DNA of 64,000 nt from Sporosarcina sp. JAI121 (GTDB lineage: Bacteria > Bacillota > Bacilli > Bacillales_A > Planococcaceae). How positions within the stretch are numbered: position 1 is the first letter of the stretch; every line of letters begins with the position of its first letter. Under the pieces are notes generated by a model. It searched no databases, was not told the DNA's origin, and saw only the letters and a program-made list of their open reading frames with translations. The DNA is taken from NCBI RefSeq assembly GCF_013408665.1, contig NZ_JACCCL010000001.1:587053-651052 (forward strand). The letters are read 5' to 3'. Shown here in pieces: positions 42,303-51,062 of the stretch. Both the position numbers and the translations under genes were made by a program.

Positions 42303-45161
42303 ATGTCTAGTAATCAATCATCGAAGTATACGAAGTTTATAGTAGGAGCTGCATCCGCTGCACTCGTAGCATCTGCGGTAGCGCCGGTAGCAAGCGCAAA
42401 AGATTTCAATGATACAAAAGGAAACACACACGAACCAGCAATCGACGCACTATCTGATGCAGGTGTTATCACTGGCTACCCGGACGGTTCATTCTTGCCG
42501 AACAAAACGTTGACTCGCTCAGACGTTGTTAAATTGATGGGTAAATGGCTTGTATCTGAAGGATATAAAGTTCCGGAAAACTATAAAACTGAGATGCGTT
42601 TCGCTGATTTGAAACCAACATCAAATGATGAGCTATTGCAATATGCTGCAGTCGTTAAAGACAATGGCGTATTCAACGGCAGTAACGGAAATCTTTTGGC
42701 TGGCGACAACATCACTCGTGAAAACATGGCAGTCGTTCTTGTTCGTGCATTCGACAAAGTAAATGATTTCGACCTAGTATCATATGTAAAAGAACAAGAT
42801 TTCAAGAAAGACGTTATCGATCTAGCGAAAGCGAAATCGGAAGCACGTCCGGCTATCGACGTTCTAGATTACTTCGATATCACGAACCCAGCTGCACCAG
42901 CTTTCAACCCTAAAAACACAACAACTCGTGGACATTTCGCTACGTTCCTTCACAAATCAATCAAAACAGACTTCTCTGAAGTTAAAGAAGCACCTGTAGA
43001 TGAAAACCAAGTTGCAGTAGACGCAGCGGCTGAACAAGTTAAAGCTGGCGCAGTAACTGTTGCACGCGGAAACTATGCAACTGACGCTAACAAACTAGCA
43101 GCAGTAGAAGCATATGTTACTTCACTAGTAACTGAAAAAGACGTAGTAGCAAAAGTAGCTGCAGGCAAAACTGCTGGCGAATATGATGTGACACTTACTA
43201 AAGGTGAAGCAAAAGCTGAGAAAACAATCGCTGTAACATTCGATTTCGCGGCAGACGATCGCTTTGTTACTGAAGTGAATGCATTGAACGGTACACAAGT
43301 TGAAGTTAAATTCAGCGCAGCTGTAGATAAAGCTTCTGTTTTCAATACAGATGGTACACTTAAATCAAGTGTGGTTTCGCTAACTTCTTTAGATAAAGTA
43401 AACGCTGGATCACTTAAAGGTGAACTTAGCGCAGATGGAAAAACTCTAAAAGTTACATCGGAAAACGCTCTTTCAAAACGCTATGACGTTGTCATTGATG
43501 GATTGAAATCAGTAACTGGTGCAGCTTTCGACAAGTATGAAAAAACAATTACAATTGAAGCTGACAAAACGGCTCCTACTATTACTGGAACGGAAAGAAT
43601 TTCTGCGTCAGCAGTAAAAGTAACTTTCTCAGAGCCATTAAGCACTCTCGGAACTGTTTCTTACAAACTAGCTGATGGTACAAAAATAGTTGCTGACGGA
43701 AACGGTATTTCTAATACATTCTCTGCAGGAGATTCTGAAGTGATTTTCACTATCGGTAGCGACGTTGCAGCAAATAAAGAAGTAATTGCTACATTTATCG
43801 GAGCTAAAGACCAAATCGGTAACTTGATGACTCCAAACCCTGCAACCGCATCATTCACGAAAGGTGCTGCCGATGGAGTGGCTCCGACAGTATCATCCAT
43901 TACTCAGACAGGCACTAAGACGTTTGCAGTTAAATTTTCTGAGGCACTTCTTGGAAAACCGGTAATTTCTATCAACGGTACACAAGTATCCGCTGATAGT
44001 GTAGTAAAAGACACTACTGATGCTACTAACTATATTGTTACTACGGAAAATGTACTCGATGGAGCTAATACTGTAAAAGTTTCTGCATTTAAAGATTTAA
44101 GCGGAGAAGCAGGAGCTGATCTCAGTAAAGTTGTAACATTTGTTAAAGATGTAAACGCTCCTACAGTAGTTTCAAGCACTGTAGTAACAGATGCTGCGGA
44201 TGCTAAAGAATACTTGGAAATCACATTTGACAAAAATGTTTTAGTTACTGATGCTTCTAAAGTGAGTGCTAGTGGCTCATATGTGAATAATCATGTGACA
44301 CATGATTTCACTGGTGCAGAAACTGCTGTTGTATACAAAGAAGCTAACAACAAAAAAGTTGTTCGCGTTTCCCTTGCTGCTTTGCTTTCAGAAACAGCTA
44401 ATTCTAAAGGCGTAAAAGGTGCAGCATATAAGCTTGACCTCACGTTTACAAATGTGAATAGTGAAGCCGGAGAAAATGCAAATGCAGTCAAATCGGTGTC
44501 ATTCACTCGTGGCGAAGATGGTACAACGGCTTCTGATGCTAAAATCAGTCTTGCAAAAACTGACGGCATAAAACAATCTGCTGATAATAACATAGTTGAA
44601 GTAACTTTCGATAAGACTGTAGATGCAGCAACAGCAACTAATGCTGCAAACTATAAAATTGATGGTGCTATAGTAGAATCAGCTACTGTTAAATCAGGTG
44701 ATCTTAAAAAAGTAACCCTTAAATTGAAAGCTGATTCCAATACATTTACAGGCGAACGTAGCGTCGTTATTGAAAATGTAAAAGCAAAAGACTCCTCCGT
44801 AGCAATGGACAAATTTGAAGGAACAGTTTCACTTAATGAAAACGTAGCACCAACAGTTAAAAATGCAAAATTAACTGCAACTAACAAAATCACGCTTACA
44901 TTCTCGGAAAATGTAACAAATGCTGCGACTGCAACTGGTGATTTTGAATTATTAGTAGGTGGAAAGACTGTTGCTACGACAGTAACAACTGCTAAAGAGG
45001 TAAATGGATCTACAACACTTGTATTAACATTAAACAAAGCTGTATCTGCTGACGATCTTGCTAAAGGGTTATCTCTACAGGCAGCTACTGGCACGATTAA
45101 TGTTGTAGACGAAGTTAATAACTTAGTTAGACTTTCGTCACCGGTTATTGTTGAACAATAA
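42303..45161 (+). CDS. S-layer protein with N-terminal SLH domains
   Basis: A 952-residue protein. The signal peptide runs to about residue 32 (AAL VASAVAPVASA). Three SLH modules follow: residues about 33-85 (DALSDAGVITGYPDGSFLPN), about 95-150 (VVKDNGVFNGSNGNLLAGD) and about 170-225 (IDVLDYFDITNP...TTTRGHFATFLHKSI). These bind pyruvylated secondary wall polymer. The rest is made of Ig-like beta-sandwich repeats starting with phrases such as APTVSS or APTIT and VEVTFDKTV, with few aromatic residues and frequent preferred codons, as expected for a very abundant protein. AGAGGAGG precedes the ATG. It is monocistronic, closed by the terminator at 45236-45277. Confidence 0.95.
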   Translation: MSSNQSSKYTKFIVGAASAALVASAVAPVASAKDFNDTKGNTHEPAIDALSDAGVITGYPDGSFLPNKTLTRSDVVKLMGKWLVSEGYKVPENYKTEMRFADLKPTSNDELLQYAAVVKDNGVFNGSNGNLLAGDNITRENMAVVLVRAFDKVNDFDLVSYVKEQDFKKDVIDLAKAKSEARPAIDVLDYFDITNPAAPAFNPKNTTTRGHFATFLHKSIKTDFSEVKEAPVDENQVAVDAAAEQVKAGAVTVARGNYATDANKLAAVEAYVTSLVTEKDVVAKVAAGKTAGEYDVTLTKGEAKAEKTIAVTFDFAADDRFVTEVNALNGTQVEVKFSAAVDKASVFNTDGTLKSSVVSLTSLDKVNAGSLKGELSADGKTLKVTSENALSKRYDVVIDGLKSVTGAAFDKYEKTITIEADKTAPTITGTERISASAVKVTFSEPLSTLGTVSYKLADGTKIVADGNGISNTFSAGDSEVIFTIGSDVAANKEVIATFIGAKDQIGNLMTPNPATASFTKGAADGVAPTVSSITQTGTKTFAVKFSEALLGKPVISINGTQVSADSVVKDTTDATNYIVTTENVLDGANTVKVSAFKDLSGEAGADLSKVVTFVKDVNAPTVVSSTVVTDAADAKEYLEITFDKNVLVTDASKVSASGSYVNNHVTHDFTGAETAVVYKEANNKKVVRVSLAALLSETANSKGVKGAAYKLDLTFTNVNSEAGENANAVKSVSFTRGEDGTTASDAKISLAKTDGIKQSADNNIVEVTFDKTVDAATATNAANYKIDGAIVESATVKSGDLKKVTLKLKADSNTFTGERSVVIENVKAKDSSVAMDKFEGTVSLNENVAPTVKNAKLTATNKITLTFSENVTNAATATGDFELLVGGKTVATTVTTAKEVNGSTTLVLTLNKAVSADDLAKGLSLQAATGTINVVDEVNNLVRLSSPVIVEQ

Positions 45162-45235
45162 AATTTGTACAAGTTTTTTAGGAAATCAAACAAATATTTT
45201 AAATTATACATGGATTGTTTAATTGCATAACAAAC

Positions 45236-45277
45236 AAAAAGCGGAACAAGCTCACACCAGAGCTAGTTCCGCTTTTT
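45236..45277. terminator. Bidirectional terminator between S-layer and stalk-domain genes
   Basis: AAAAAGCGGAACAAGCT (45236-45252) pairs with AGCTAGTTCCGCTTTTT (45261-45277) with one mismatch around an 8-base loop. T-runs exist on both strands, so it can end both convergent genes. Confidence 0.93.
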
Positions 45278-45290
45278 CTATTCTATCTTT

Positions 45291-46706
45291 TTACTTCTCC
45301 GCACTCTCAGCCTCTCCAAACTCCAACTCTAGTTCTTTCATATACTCTTCCATGCTGATTGCGTTTTTAATAACGTCTGCAGGAATAGTAATTTCATTTA
45401 CTTTATTGAAGTTGCTGAATGTGCCGGCGATTGTTTGTTTGATGGAGATTGTATCTTCATCCACGCCCATTGTCATATGTGTAGTTCCTTTTGTATCTAG
45501 TGGGAACAACGTTTTTTTGTCGATTGTCGTGACAACGTAGTATTCTTCGATGTTGATTGCAAGGTCATCAAAAATGTTTTCAATTCCTTCTTCTTCAGTC
45601 GCTTCATCAGTCGCGTCTTCTTCAACTGCATCTTCTTCAGTCGCTTCATCAGTCGCGTCTTCTTCAACTGCATCTTCTTCAGTCGCGTCTTCTGCAACGT
45701 CTACAGCTACTTCCTCCGCCTCTATAGCCGCATCCTCATTTTCAGATACAATTGAATCGTCTACCGTGCTGCCGCCAGTTAATTCAGCGGGTAGAAGACC
45801 TGTCAGTAGGGACATCGCTTCTTCCATCATTTCACCAAATTCTTCGTTTGTCAGCGTTTGCGTCATTACGTAGACATCGTCATATTCAAAGATGTGTACG
45901 CCTTTCGTGAATTTCTTCGTCAATTCCAACTGCGCCAGTGGGTCTGCTTGTGCGACGGATGCCTGCAACAATCCATCTGTTAAAGCGTCGTCGAACTTAA
46001 CCCATTTGTCGCCGATTTTTTGGAAATAACCATCTTTCGTGAAGTATGTTTCGGAAACATCCTCCATCTCTTCACCTTCAAGATTCATTGTCATCTTTGA
46101 AAGCATGTACATAGCAATCGGATCCTGGATCACGTTCATTTCGATATCCATAAGCATATCGATTGCTTCTGCTTCAAGTGATGATTCCATTTTTTGATCC
46201 AGTGTCATTTTTGAAGAATAGCTTGTCAGTTCCGCTGCCAGCATTTTCTCGAAAAATGCATCGACATCTTGTACACGGTTTGTCGTAATGTTTACCGTTT
46301 TTTGATCCTCTGAAACTTCCACTTTAAAACCTTCTAGTTGAGATAAAAACTCACCAGAAACATAGTTTCCTGCATTTTTCAAAGTAAGCGGGAATTCAGT
46401 GTCCGCTTTTTTGCCGTTCACTGCAATTGAATGTGCCGCCGCATTGAAATCGACTGTTAAATGCGTATTTGTCACATTCACTTTACCTGATTTGTCTTTC
46501 GAAACTTTATAGCCCGCTTCAGTAAACAAATCTTCCACTGGAATCAAAACCTGATCCTGTGACATGAACGGTTGCTCGTACCCTTTAACTTCGACGCCAT
46601 CCACTATGAATTTCATTGCGGATGATTGGGCGGAAACTAATCCGTGTGGCAGCGCGAACGATAGTGCAAAAACGAACGCCAATGCCCATGTAGCCATTTT
46701 CTTCAT
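45291..46706 (-). CDS. Secreted protein with copper-amine-oxidase-N-type stalk domain
   Basis: A 471-residue protein with signal peptide MKKMATWALAFVFALSFAL, cleaved near VSA-Q. Residues about 30-125 (FIVDGVEVKGYEQPFMSQDQ, VLIPVEDLFTEAGYKVSKD) are a stalk/copper-amine-oxidase N-terminal-like domain found in many Bacillota surface proteins. The rest (DAFFEKMLAAELTSYSSKMT onwards) resembles lipoprotein-like domains with a DUF6612-type pattern. Between about residues 335 and 385 is an acidic tandem repeat of EEDAVEEDATDEAT. It has no enzymatic residues. A role in wall or envelope stress is possible. GGGGG lies 9 bases before the ATG. Confidence 0.8.
   Translation of the reverse strand: MKKMATWALAFVFALSFALPHGLVSAQSSAMKFIVDGVEVKGYEQPFMSQDQVLIPVEDLFTEAGYKVSKDKSGKVNVTNTHLTVDFNAAAHSIAVNGKKADTEFPLTLKNAGNYVSGEFLSQLEGFKVEVSEDQKTVNITTNRVQDVDAFFEKMLAAELTSYSSKMTLDQKMESSLEAEAIDMLMDIEMNVIQDPIAMYMLSKMTMNLEGEEMEDVSETYFTKDGYFQKIGDKWVKFDDALTDGLLQASVAQADPLAQLELTKKFTKGVHIFEYDDVYVMTQTLTNEEFGEMMEEAMSLLTGLLPAELTGGSTVDDSIVSENEDAAIEAEEVAVDVAEDATEEDAVEEDATDEATEEDAVEEDATDEATEEEGIENIFDDLAINIEEYYVVTTIDKKTLFPLDTKGTTHMTMGVDEDTISIKQTIAGTFSNFNKVNEITIPADVIKNAISMEEYMKELELEFGEAESAEK
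45589..45690. repeat. In-gene tandem repeat of 42 bases
   Basis: Two nearly identical 42-base units (45589-45630 and 45631-45672) plus a partial third encode the acidic 14-residue unit EEDAVEEDATDEAT in the stalk-domain protein. Confidence 0.85.
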
Positions 46707-46930
46707 TACTGTAAAACCCCCATAAACGTATTGGTAAAATTTACTTACTAGATTGTAAGTATACTACAAATACGATTGTATTCTGAAAAGGTTTCGTTTA
46801 TTACGTAAATAATTTGAAAATGTTGACATTTAATCTATTTAAATAGTTTGACAACCTTTTAGAGGGGTACATGTAAATAAAGGAATCTAGTAATACTTTC
46901 TTAGCTATTTCGAGGAAGGTGGTGAACCGA

Positions 46931-48097
46931 TTGAAAAGAATATTCATAGTTTGTATGCTTTGCTTTTCTCTATTGCTCGTCTCACCAGCTTTTGTTCACG
47001 GTGAAGGAGAGGAATTGCCGAAGAAAAACGCCAATGGGTTGTTGTTTGACACGTTGCAAAACGTTGGCGAGGGTGTGAAAAGTACAACACAGTCTATTGA
47101 AACGGCAGTTGAGGAAACTGTAACGAACACGGTTACTAGTACAGACCAGGTCGTAACTAGCATTGTCGGGTCAGTGAAAAATGATGCCGGCCATGCAATA
47201 CTTGAGAATGCGACTGAAACAATTATAAAAACTGTGGAACATACCACAACTGAAGTGACGAGTACGATAGACTCGGTCGTCAATGAATTGCCGGTTGTTT
47301 CCGTTGTCGATGAAGTAAAAGCAATAGGGAAGCAAACGACGACTGAAGTGGTGAACACGATCGATAAGACGGTGGATCCAATTGTGGATAAATTGCCGCC
47401 CGTACCTGTCGTCACTCCACTTGTTAAAGAGACGATTTCTGCAGTTCGGCTGGATTCTGTCCTAGCCGGGGAAAGTAAATCACAAGAACCAGTTGTCGAG
47501 ACGGTAGAAACTAATACTGTACAAATCAACACAGGCAACGAAAACTCATACTTAGAAGAAGAATCCGCAATCGTGGCAGTTCCAGCAGTGGAAATTGCCG
47601 ATTCAGTTAATAAAATGGAATCTGTAACAGAAAAAATGGAAGGTATCCTGGACAAGCCAGTAATAATTCCTGATGACACTCGAGTTTCTGTGGCAGAATC
47701 TATTTTACAAGAACTTCCCGATTCAGATAGTAACAAAATCATAGCACCACAACAAAAAAGTGGTACTAGTGGTGACTCTTCTAACTTCACAACAGGCATG
47801 TCGATAGGGGAAGAGAACCGAAAGACTACTCCACCGTTTAATTCCGAAAAGAACTTGAACCATCTTTCAGTTTCTGCTATAACAACGTTTACATCTTCAA
47901 CTGCATCTCTTCCATTACTAATAAGCGGCCACAATGATTTAAGTTTTGGAGTAGTTGTTGATGTGTTTTCCCTCATTACCTCTAATGGCAGGCAATGGAT
48001 GCCGCCCGATGAAAAAGCGATGATTCAATGGATTCATGCTCCTCCGGGGCAACCGCCAAAACAAACTCCTTTTTTTAATGTGAATCAAACATTATAA
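46931..48097 (+). CDS. Secreted repetitive protein of unknown function (sortase island)
   Basis: TTG at 46931, with GGAAGGTGGTG ahead, gives a 388-residue protein starting with a signal peptide, MKRIFIVCMLCFSLLLVSP. In-frame GTGs at 46919 and 46922 overlap the Shine-Dalgarno. The mature part is rich in T, V, E and S with loose repeats of the type TTEVTSTIDSVV. It ends with WMPPDEKAMIQWIHAPPGQP, a proline-rich tail I have seen only loosely in Bacillus surface proteins. No anchor motif is present. It is followed after 18 bases by the LPKTG protein gene and then a sortase, so it is probably a partner of that surface system. Confidence 0.65.
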   Translation: MKRIFIVCMLCFSLLLVSPAFVHGEGEELPKKNANGLLFDTLQNVGEGVKSTTQSIETAVEETVTNTVTSTDQVVTSIVGSVKNDAGHAILENATETIIKTVEHTTTEVTSTIDSVVNELPVVSVVDEVKAIGKQTTTEVVNTIDKTVDPIVDKLPPVPVVTPLVKETISAVRLDSVLAGESKSQEPVVETVETNTVQINTGNENSYLEEESAIVAVPAVEIADSVNKMESVTEKMEGILDKPVIIPDDTRVSVAESILQELPDSDSNKIIAPQQKSGTSGDSSNFTTGMSIGEENRKTTPPFNSEKNLNHLSVSAITTFTSSTASLPLLISGHNDLSFGVVVDVFSLITSNGRQWMPPDEKAMIQWIHAPPGQPPKQTPFFNVNQTL

Positions 48098-48115
48098 AAA
48101 AGGAGAGGGATATTA

Positions 48116-49867
48116 ATGAAAAACAATTGGACAAAATATGTTGGGGTCAAGTTAGGAATGTGCTTAGCACTGAGCTTCTCCCCTTCATTTGTGAATGCGG
48201 ATGAAACTGGAGAAGAGAACTATGTAAACTTGGATAGTAACCTACTGAACAAAAAGGTAGATAAATCAACTATCGTGGATATTCAAGCAGATAATGTCCC
48301 GGTTTTAGGAGACTTGATAGCACAGATTCCAACAAAAAGTCCTGTTTCTGCGAATGCCAGTGAAGAAGGAGAGGATAGTCAGCGAAATTCCACCCTTGCA
48401 ACAGTCGAGTTGAGTAATCCAAACGGTCTAATCGATGATCTGAATGTTTCAGTCCTAGATCAAAGCAGCATGCAAGATGACAACTCCTCCGAACGTGAAA
48501 GCTCACTCGCATCAGTCGAACTGTCAACACCAATCACAAATGAAGTGGAGGTGGATGTTCTTTTGTCGGAGCACCAATCCAGTGATGAAAGCTCATCATA
48601 TGACGGTGGCTTAGTCGAGTTGAATGCGGATGAACTGCCTGTACTCGGCGAGGTGCATGCCGGCGTATTGGACGGTCACTACGCAAATGACAGTGAAAGT
48701 GCATCATTGTCATCGGGTTTGATTCAAGCCGATTTGGATGATGGTTTACTGGATGACACTTCAGTTGACGTCCTTGCCGTGGATAAATCAATGAGTGAGG
48801 AAAGCAGTCAACAATCAACTTCATTAGCATCTGTCAACGTGGGGGACGATTCTGTGGGCGGCCTCGTGGATGAATTGGAAGTCTCTGTCTTAGAGCAAAG
48901 CAGCATGCAAGGCGACAACTCCGCTGAAAGGGAAAGCTCACTTGCATCAGTCGAACTATCAACACCAATCACAAACGAAGTGGAGGTGGATGTTCTTCTT
49001 GCGGAGTATCAATCCAATAAAGAAATCTCTTCATATGATGGTGGCTTAATCGAGTTGAATGCAGGAAATCTGCCTATACTTGGCGAGGCGCATGCCGGCG
49101 TTTTGGACGGCCACTACACAAATGATGGAGAAAGCCAATCTTTCTCATCGGGTTTGATTCAAGCCGATTTGGAGGAAGGTTTACTGGACGATACTTCAAT
49201 TGACGTCCTTGCGTTAGATAGATATATATATGGAAAAGGAACGTACAGTAAATATAGCGGCGTTGCATTGGTCGTTGGAAATGGAACAAATGGAAACGTC
49301 GATGTCAGCATTCTGACAACTGAAAAATTTCAACCCGTTGCAACTGTTACACAGCCCGTTTTACCCGATGAAGATGCTGAAACCGCGACACCCGGGGATG
49401 AGTCAACCGACTTAACGCCAGGCGAAAACGGAAATGCAACGCCAACCGAAAACACAGACGACTTGAAACCAAGTACCGATGCAAATGAGCTGTCGCCAAC
49501 CGAGGGTGCAGACAATCAAATGTCAGATAATGAGTTTGATGGAGTTTCACCAAATGAAAGTGCTACCGGTCCAAATTCAGACAGTAATGCAAGCGTCACA
49601 GGCGATGATACGGTTGAAATGACGCAAGGCGAAGATTCAACATCAAAGGTGAAAGATGAAGGTGTTGTATGGGCTGCAAGCGGTTCTAACGCAATGAACG
49701 ATGATGGTGCCAAGAATGCGATTGGGATGAACGGAACCCCTGTAATAGGTAATGACATCGGTTCAATGTTGCCGAAAACAGGAGGCATCTTCGACAGTGT
49801 TGTGCTTACTATAGTCGCATTACTGCTTTTGACAGTCGGTCTGGGTATCCGTCGATTTGCTCATTAA
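48116..49867 (+). CDS. LPXTG-type cell-wall-anchored repeat protein
   Basis: A 583-residue protein with an N-terminal signal (YVGVKLGMCLALSFSPSFVNA). A C-terminal sorting signal is complete: LPKTG at about 551-555, then hydrophobic VVLTIVALLLLTVGLGI and the basic tail RRFAH. The middle contains two copies of a 144-residue unit with phrases such as SSLASVELSTPITNEVEVDV, LPVLGEVHAGVLDG and SSGLIQADL. An acidic, T/P/S/N-rich spacer (about 410-500) follows, as expected for a wall-spanning region. The sortase gene 36 bases downstream is the natural enzyme for its attachment. Its function is unknown. Confidence 0.85.
   Translation: MKNNWTKYVGVKLGMCLALSFSPSFVNADETGEENYVNLDSNLLNKKVDKSTIVDIQADNVPVLGDLIAQIPTKSPVSANASEEGEDSQRNSTLATVELSNPNGLIDDLNVSVLDQSSMQDDNSSERESSLASVELSTPITNEVEVDVLLSEHQSSDESSSYDGGLVELNADELPVLGEVHAGVLDGHYANDSESASLSSGLIQADLDDGLLDDTSVDVLAVDKSMSEESSQQSTSLASVNVGDDSVGGLVDELEVSVLEQSSMQGDNSAERESSLASVELSTPITNEVEVDVLLAEYQSNKEISSYDGGLIELNAGNLPILGEAHAGVLDGHYTNDGESQSFSSGLIQADLEEGLLDDTSIDVLALDRYIYGKGTYSKYSGVALVVGNGTNGNVDVSILTTEKFQPVATVTQPVLPDEDAETATPGDESTDLTPGENGNATPTENTDDLKPSTDANELSPTEGADNQMSDNEFDGVSPNESATGPNSDSNASVTGDDTVEMTQGEDSTSKVKDEGVVWAASGSNAMNDDGAKNAIGMNGTPVIGNDIGSMLPKTGGIFDSVVLTIVALLLLTVGLGIRRFAH
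48424..49225. repeat. 432-base tandem duplication inside the LPKTG protein gene
   Basis: The segment starting near 48424 is repeated from about 48856, exactly 432 bases (144 codons) later. Nucleotide identity is highest in the segments coding for SSLASVELSTPITNEVEVDV and GVLDGHY. The second copy ends near 49225. Confidence 0.8.
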
Positions 49868-49903
49868 TCCAAGTGAATTATAGAGCAAGGAGCGGATGTA
49901 TAG

Positions 49904-50521
49904 ATGAAAAGAGTACTAAAATGGCTTGGAAACCTCATGATTTTGGCAAGCATCTTTCTGCTAGTCTGGTTAATTGCAGGAAATATGAATAGCAGACAAC
50001 AGCAAAACCAATTTTTGGACGCTTTCGAATCGATAAAGGCTGAAGCCGGCTTCAATATGCCGATTTCAGCTGATGAACAAGAACCTTTCAATGATAAAAC
50101 ACAAGGATTCCATGGAATTGAAGGTGTATTGACCATCCCGCTCATCGAATTGGAATTACCTGTACTGTACGGCGCCGATTCGGTTAACCTTAGTCGGGCA
50201 TTGGGAGCTGTAGCCAATATGGACAGGCCGGGTGAAATGGGCGGCAGCTATGCAATCGCCGGACACCAAGCCCATGTGTTCGGTGCATTTTTCAATCGCC
50301 TCCATGAGGTTGAAGCTGGTACTAGATTCACTTACGAAACACGTGAAGGAACCATGGAATTCGAAGTTTTTGAGGTGAAAGTGGTCAAGCCGCACGAAGT
50401 GGATGTCCTTGACAGGGAAAAAGATATTGCGCTACTTTCGCTGATCACATGTTATCCCGCGAACTCCAACAAATACAGATTAGTCATTCAAGCAAAAAGA
50501 GTAGATACACTAACACCTTAA
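49904..50521 (+). CDS. Sortase dedicated to the adjacent LPKTG protein
   Basis: A 205-residue protein with one N-terminal transmembrane helix (WLGNLMILASIFLLVWLIAG). The sortase domain begins near GIEGVLTIPLIELELPVLYG. The catalytic triad is visible as histidine in AIAGHQAHVFG, cysteine in LLSLITCYPANSNKYR and arginine in that YR. The small size and absence of C-terminal extensions fit class D or a class-A-like housekeeping form. The FFNRLHEVEAG segment is typical of Bacillota sortases. It cleaves between T and G of LPKTG and links the protein to peptidoglycan. It is the last gene of the three-gene unit, ended by the terminator at 50543. Confidence 0.9.
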   Translation: MKRVLKWLGNLMILASIFLLVWLIAGNMNSRQQQNQFLDAFESIKAEAGFNMPISADEQEPFNDKTQGFHGIEGVLTIPLIELELPVLYGADSVNLSRALGAVANMDRPGEMGGSYAIAGHQAHVFGAFFNRLHEVEAGTRFTYETREGTMEFEVFEVKVVKPHEVDVLDREKDIALLSLITCYPANSNKYRLVIQAKRVDTLTP

Positions 50522-50542
50522 TGAAACGCGGAAAGTAATACT

Positions 50543-50577
50543 CCCTCATTGCCGATTCCCGGCGGTGGGGGATTTTT
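50543..50577 (+). terminator. Terminator of the sortase island
   Basis: CCCTCATTGCCG (50543-50554) pairs with CGGCGGTGGGGG (50560-50571) using three G-U pairs, then TTTTT. Confidence 0.8.
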
Positions 50578-50578
50578 A

Positions 50579-50611
50579 AATTGTGTCAGAATTGACTGGG
50601 TGACAGGTACT
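50579..50611. repeat. Dispersed palindromic repeat, copy 9 (decayed)
   Basis: The left flank TTGTGTCAGAATTGACTGGG is intact and GTGAC follows, but the right arm reads AGGTACTTT instead of TGTCACCC. The palindrome is therefore lost. Confidence 0.6.
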
Positions 50612-50710
50612 TTCTAATGTCGTCGGAAGGTAGCTAAGTTCGATGCAAACAAGACAACGCTCTACAAAAGGTAAACAACATTCCGTGGAAACTAAAAAGG
50701 TTAATTATCT

Positions 50711-50744
50711 GAATAGTGTCAGAATTGACTGGGTGACTGTCACC
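50711..50744. repeat. Dispersed palindromic repeat, copy 10
   Basis: Left flank GAATAGTGTCAGAATTGACT and core GGTGACTGTCACC at 50732-50744. It lies about 120 bases from the decayed copy 9, making a local pair in the same orientation. Confidence 0.8.
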
Positions 50745-50842
50745 TCACGAAACTCCCTCCCGTGAAACGCCCCGAAAACGCAAAAAAGCGAACAAGTTAG
50801 AATAAATTAAAAATAATTAAATGTTGAACAAATTTTGTCATA

Positions 50843-50856
50843 TGCGATATATCGCA
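50843..50856. promoter_or_regulatory. Perfect 14-base palindrome upstream of ilvD
   Basis: TGCGATATATCGCA reads the same on both strands and lies 72 bases upstream of the -35 box. It is likely a dimeric regulator site, but I do not recognise its protein. Confidence 0.4.
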
Positions 50857-50868
50857 CTTTGAAAGGCT

Positions 50869-50882
50869 TGTAAGCGGATACA
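50869..50882. promoter_or_regulatory. cre-like (CcpA) site upstream of the ilv promoter
   Basis: TGTAAGCGGATACA matches 12 of 14 positions of the ideal TGTAAGCGCTTACA and the consensus TGNAANCGNWNNCA. Its centre is about 87 bases upstream of the predicted start. CcpA is known to activate the Bacillus subtilis ilv-leu operon from an upstream cre, so a positive site is plausible here. Confidence 0.55.
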
Positions 50883-50927
50883 TTAAAACTCATTATTTTA
50901 AATTGGTTAATAATTTTAAAAACACTG

Positions 50928-50956
50928 TTGACTCCAGTGAATATCCATTATATGAT
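50928..50956 (+). promoter_or_regulatory. Sigma-A promoter of the ilv-leu region
   Basis: TTGACT (50928-50933), a 17-base spacer and TATGAT (50951-50956), a near-consensus promoter about 107 bases upstream of the ilvD ATG. Confidence 0.8.
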
Positions 50957-51062
50957 GACATCAATCCAATTCGGTTAGTGATTCATTTCACAAACTACAT
51001 AACCTACCAACAAGATAGACAGACGTAAACATGTACGTGATTTGATGAGGAGTGAGTACACC

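Noticed and set aside
46996..47976. 326-residue frame antisense to the secreted repetitive protein
   Set aside because: Serine/threonine/valine-rich shadow of low-complexity coding sequence. The plus strand has the signal peptide and operon context.
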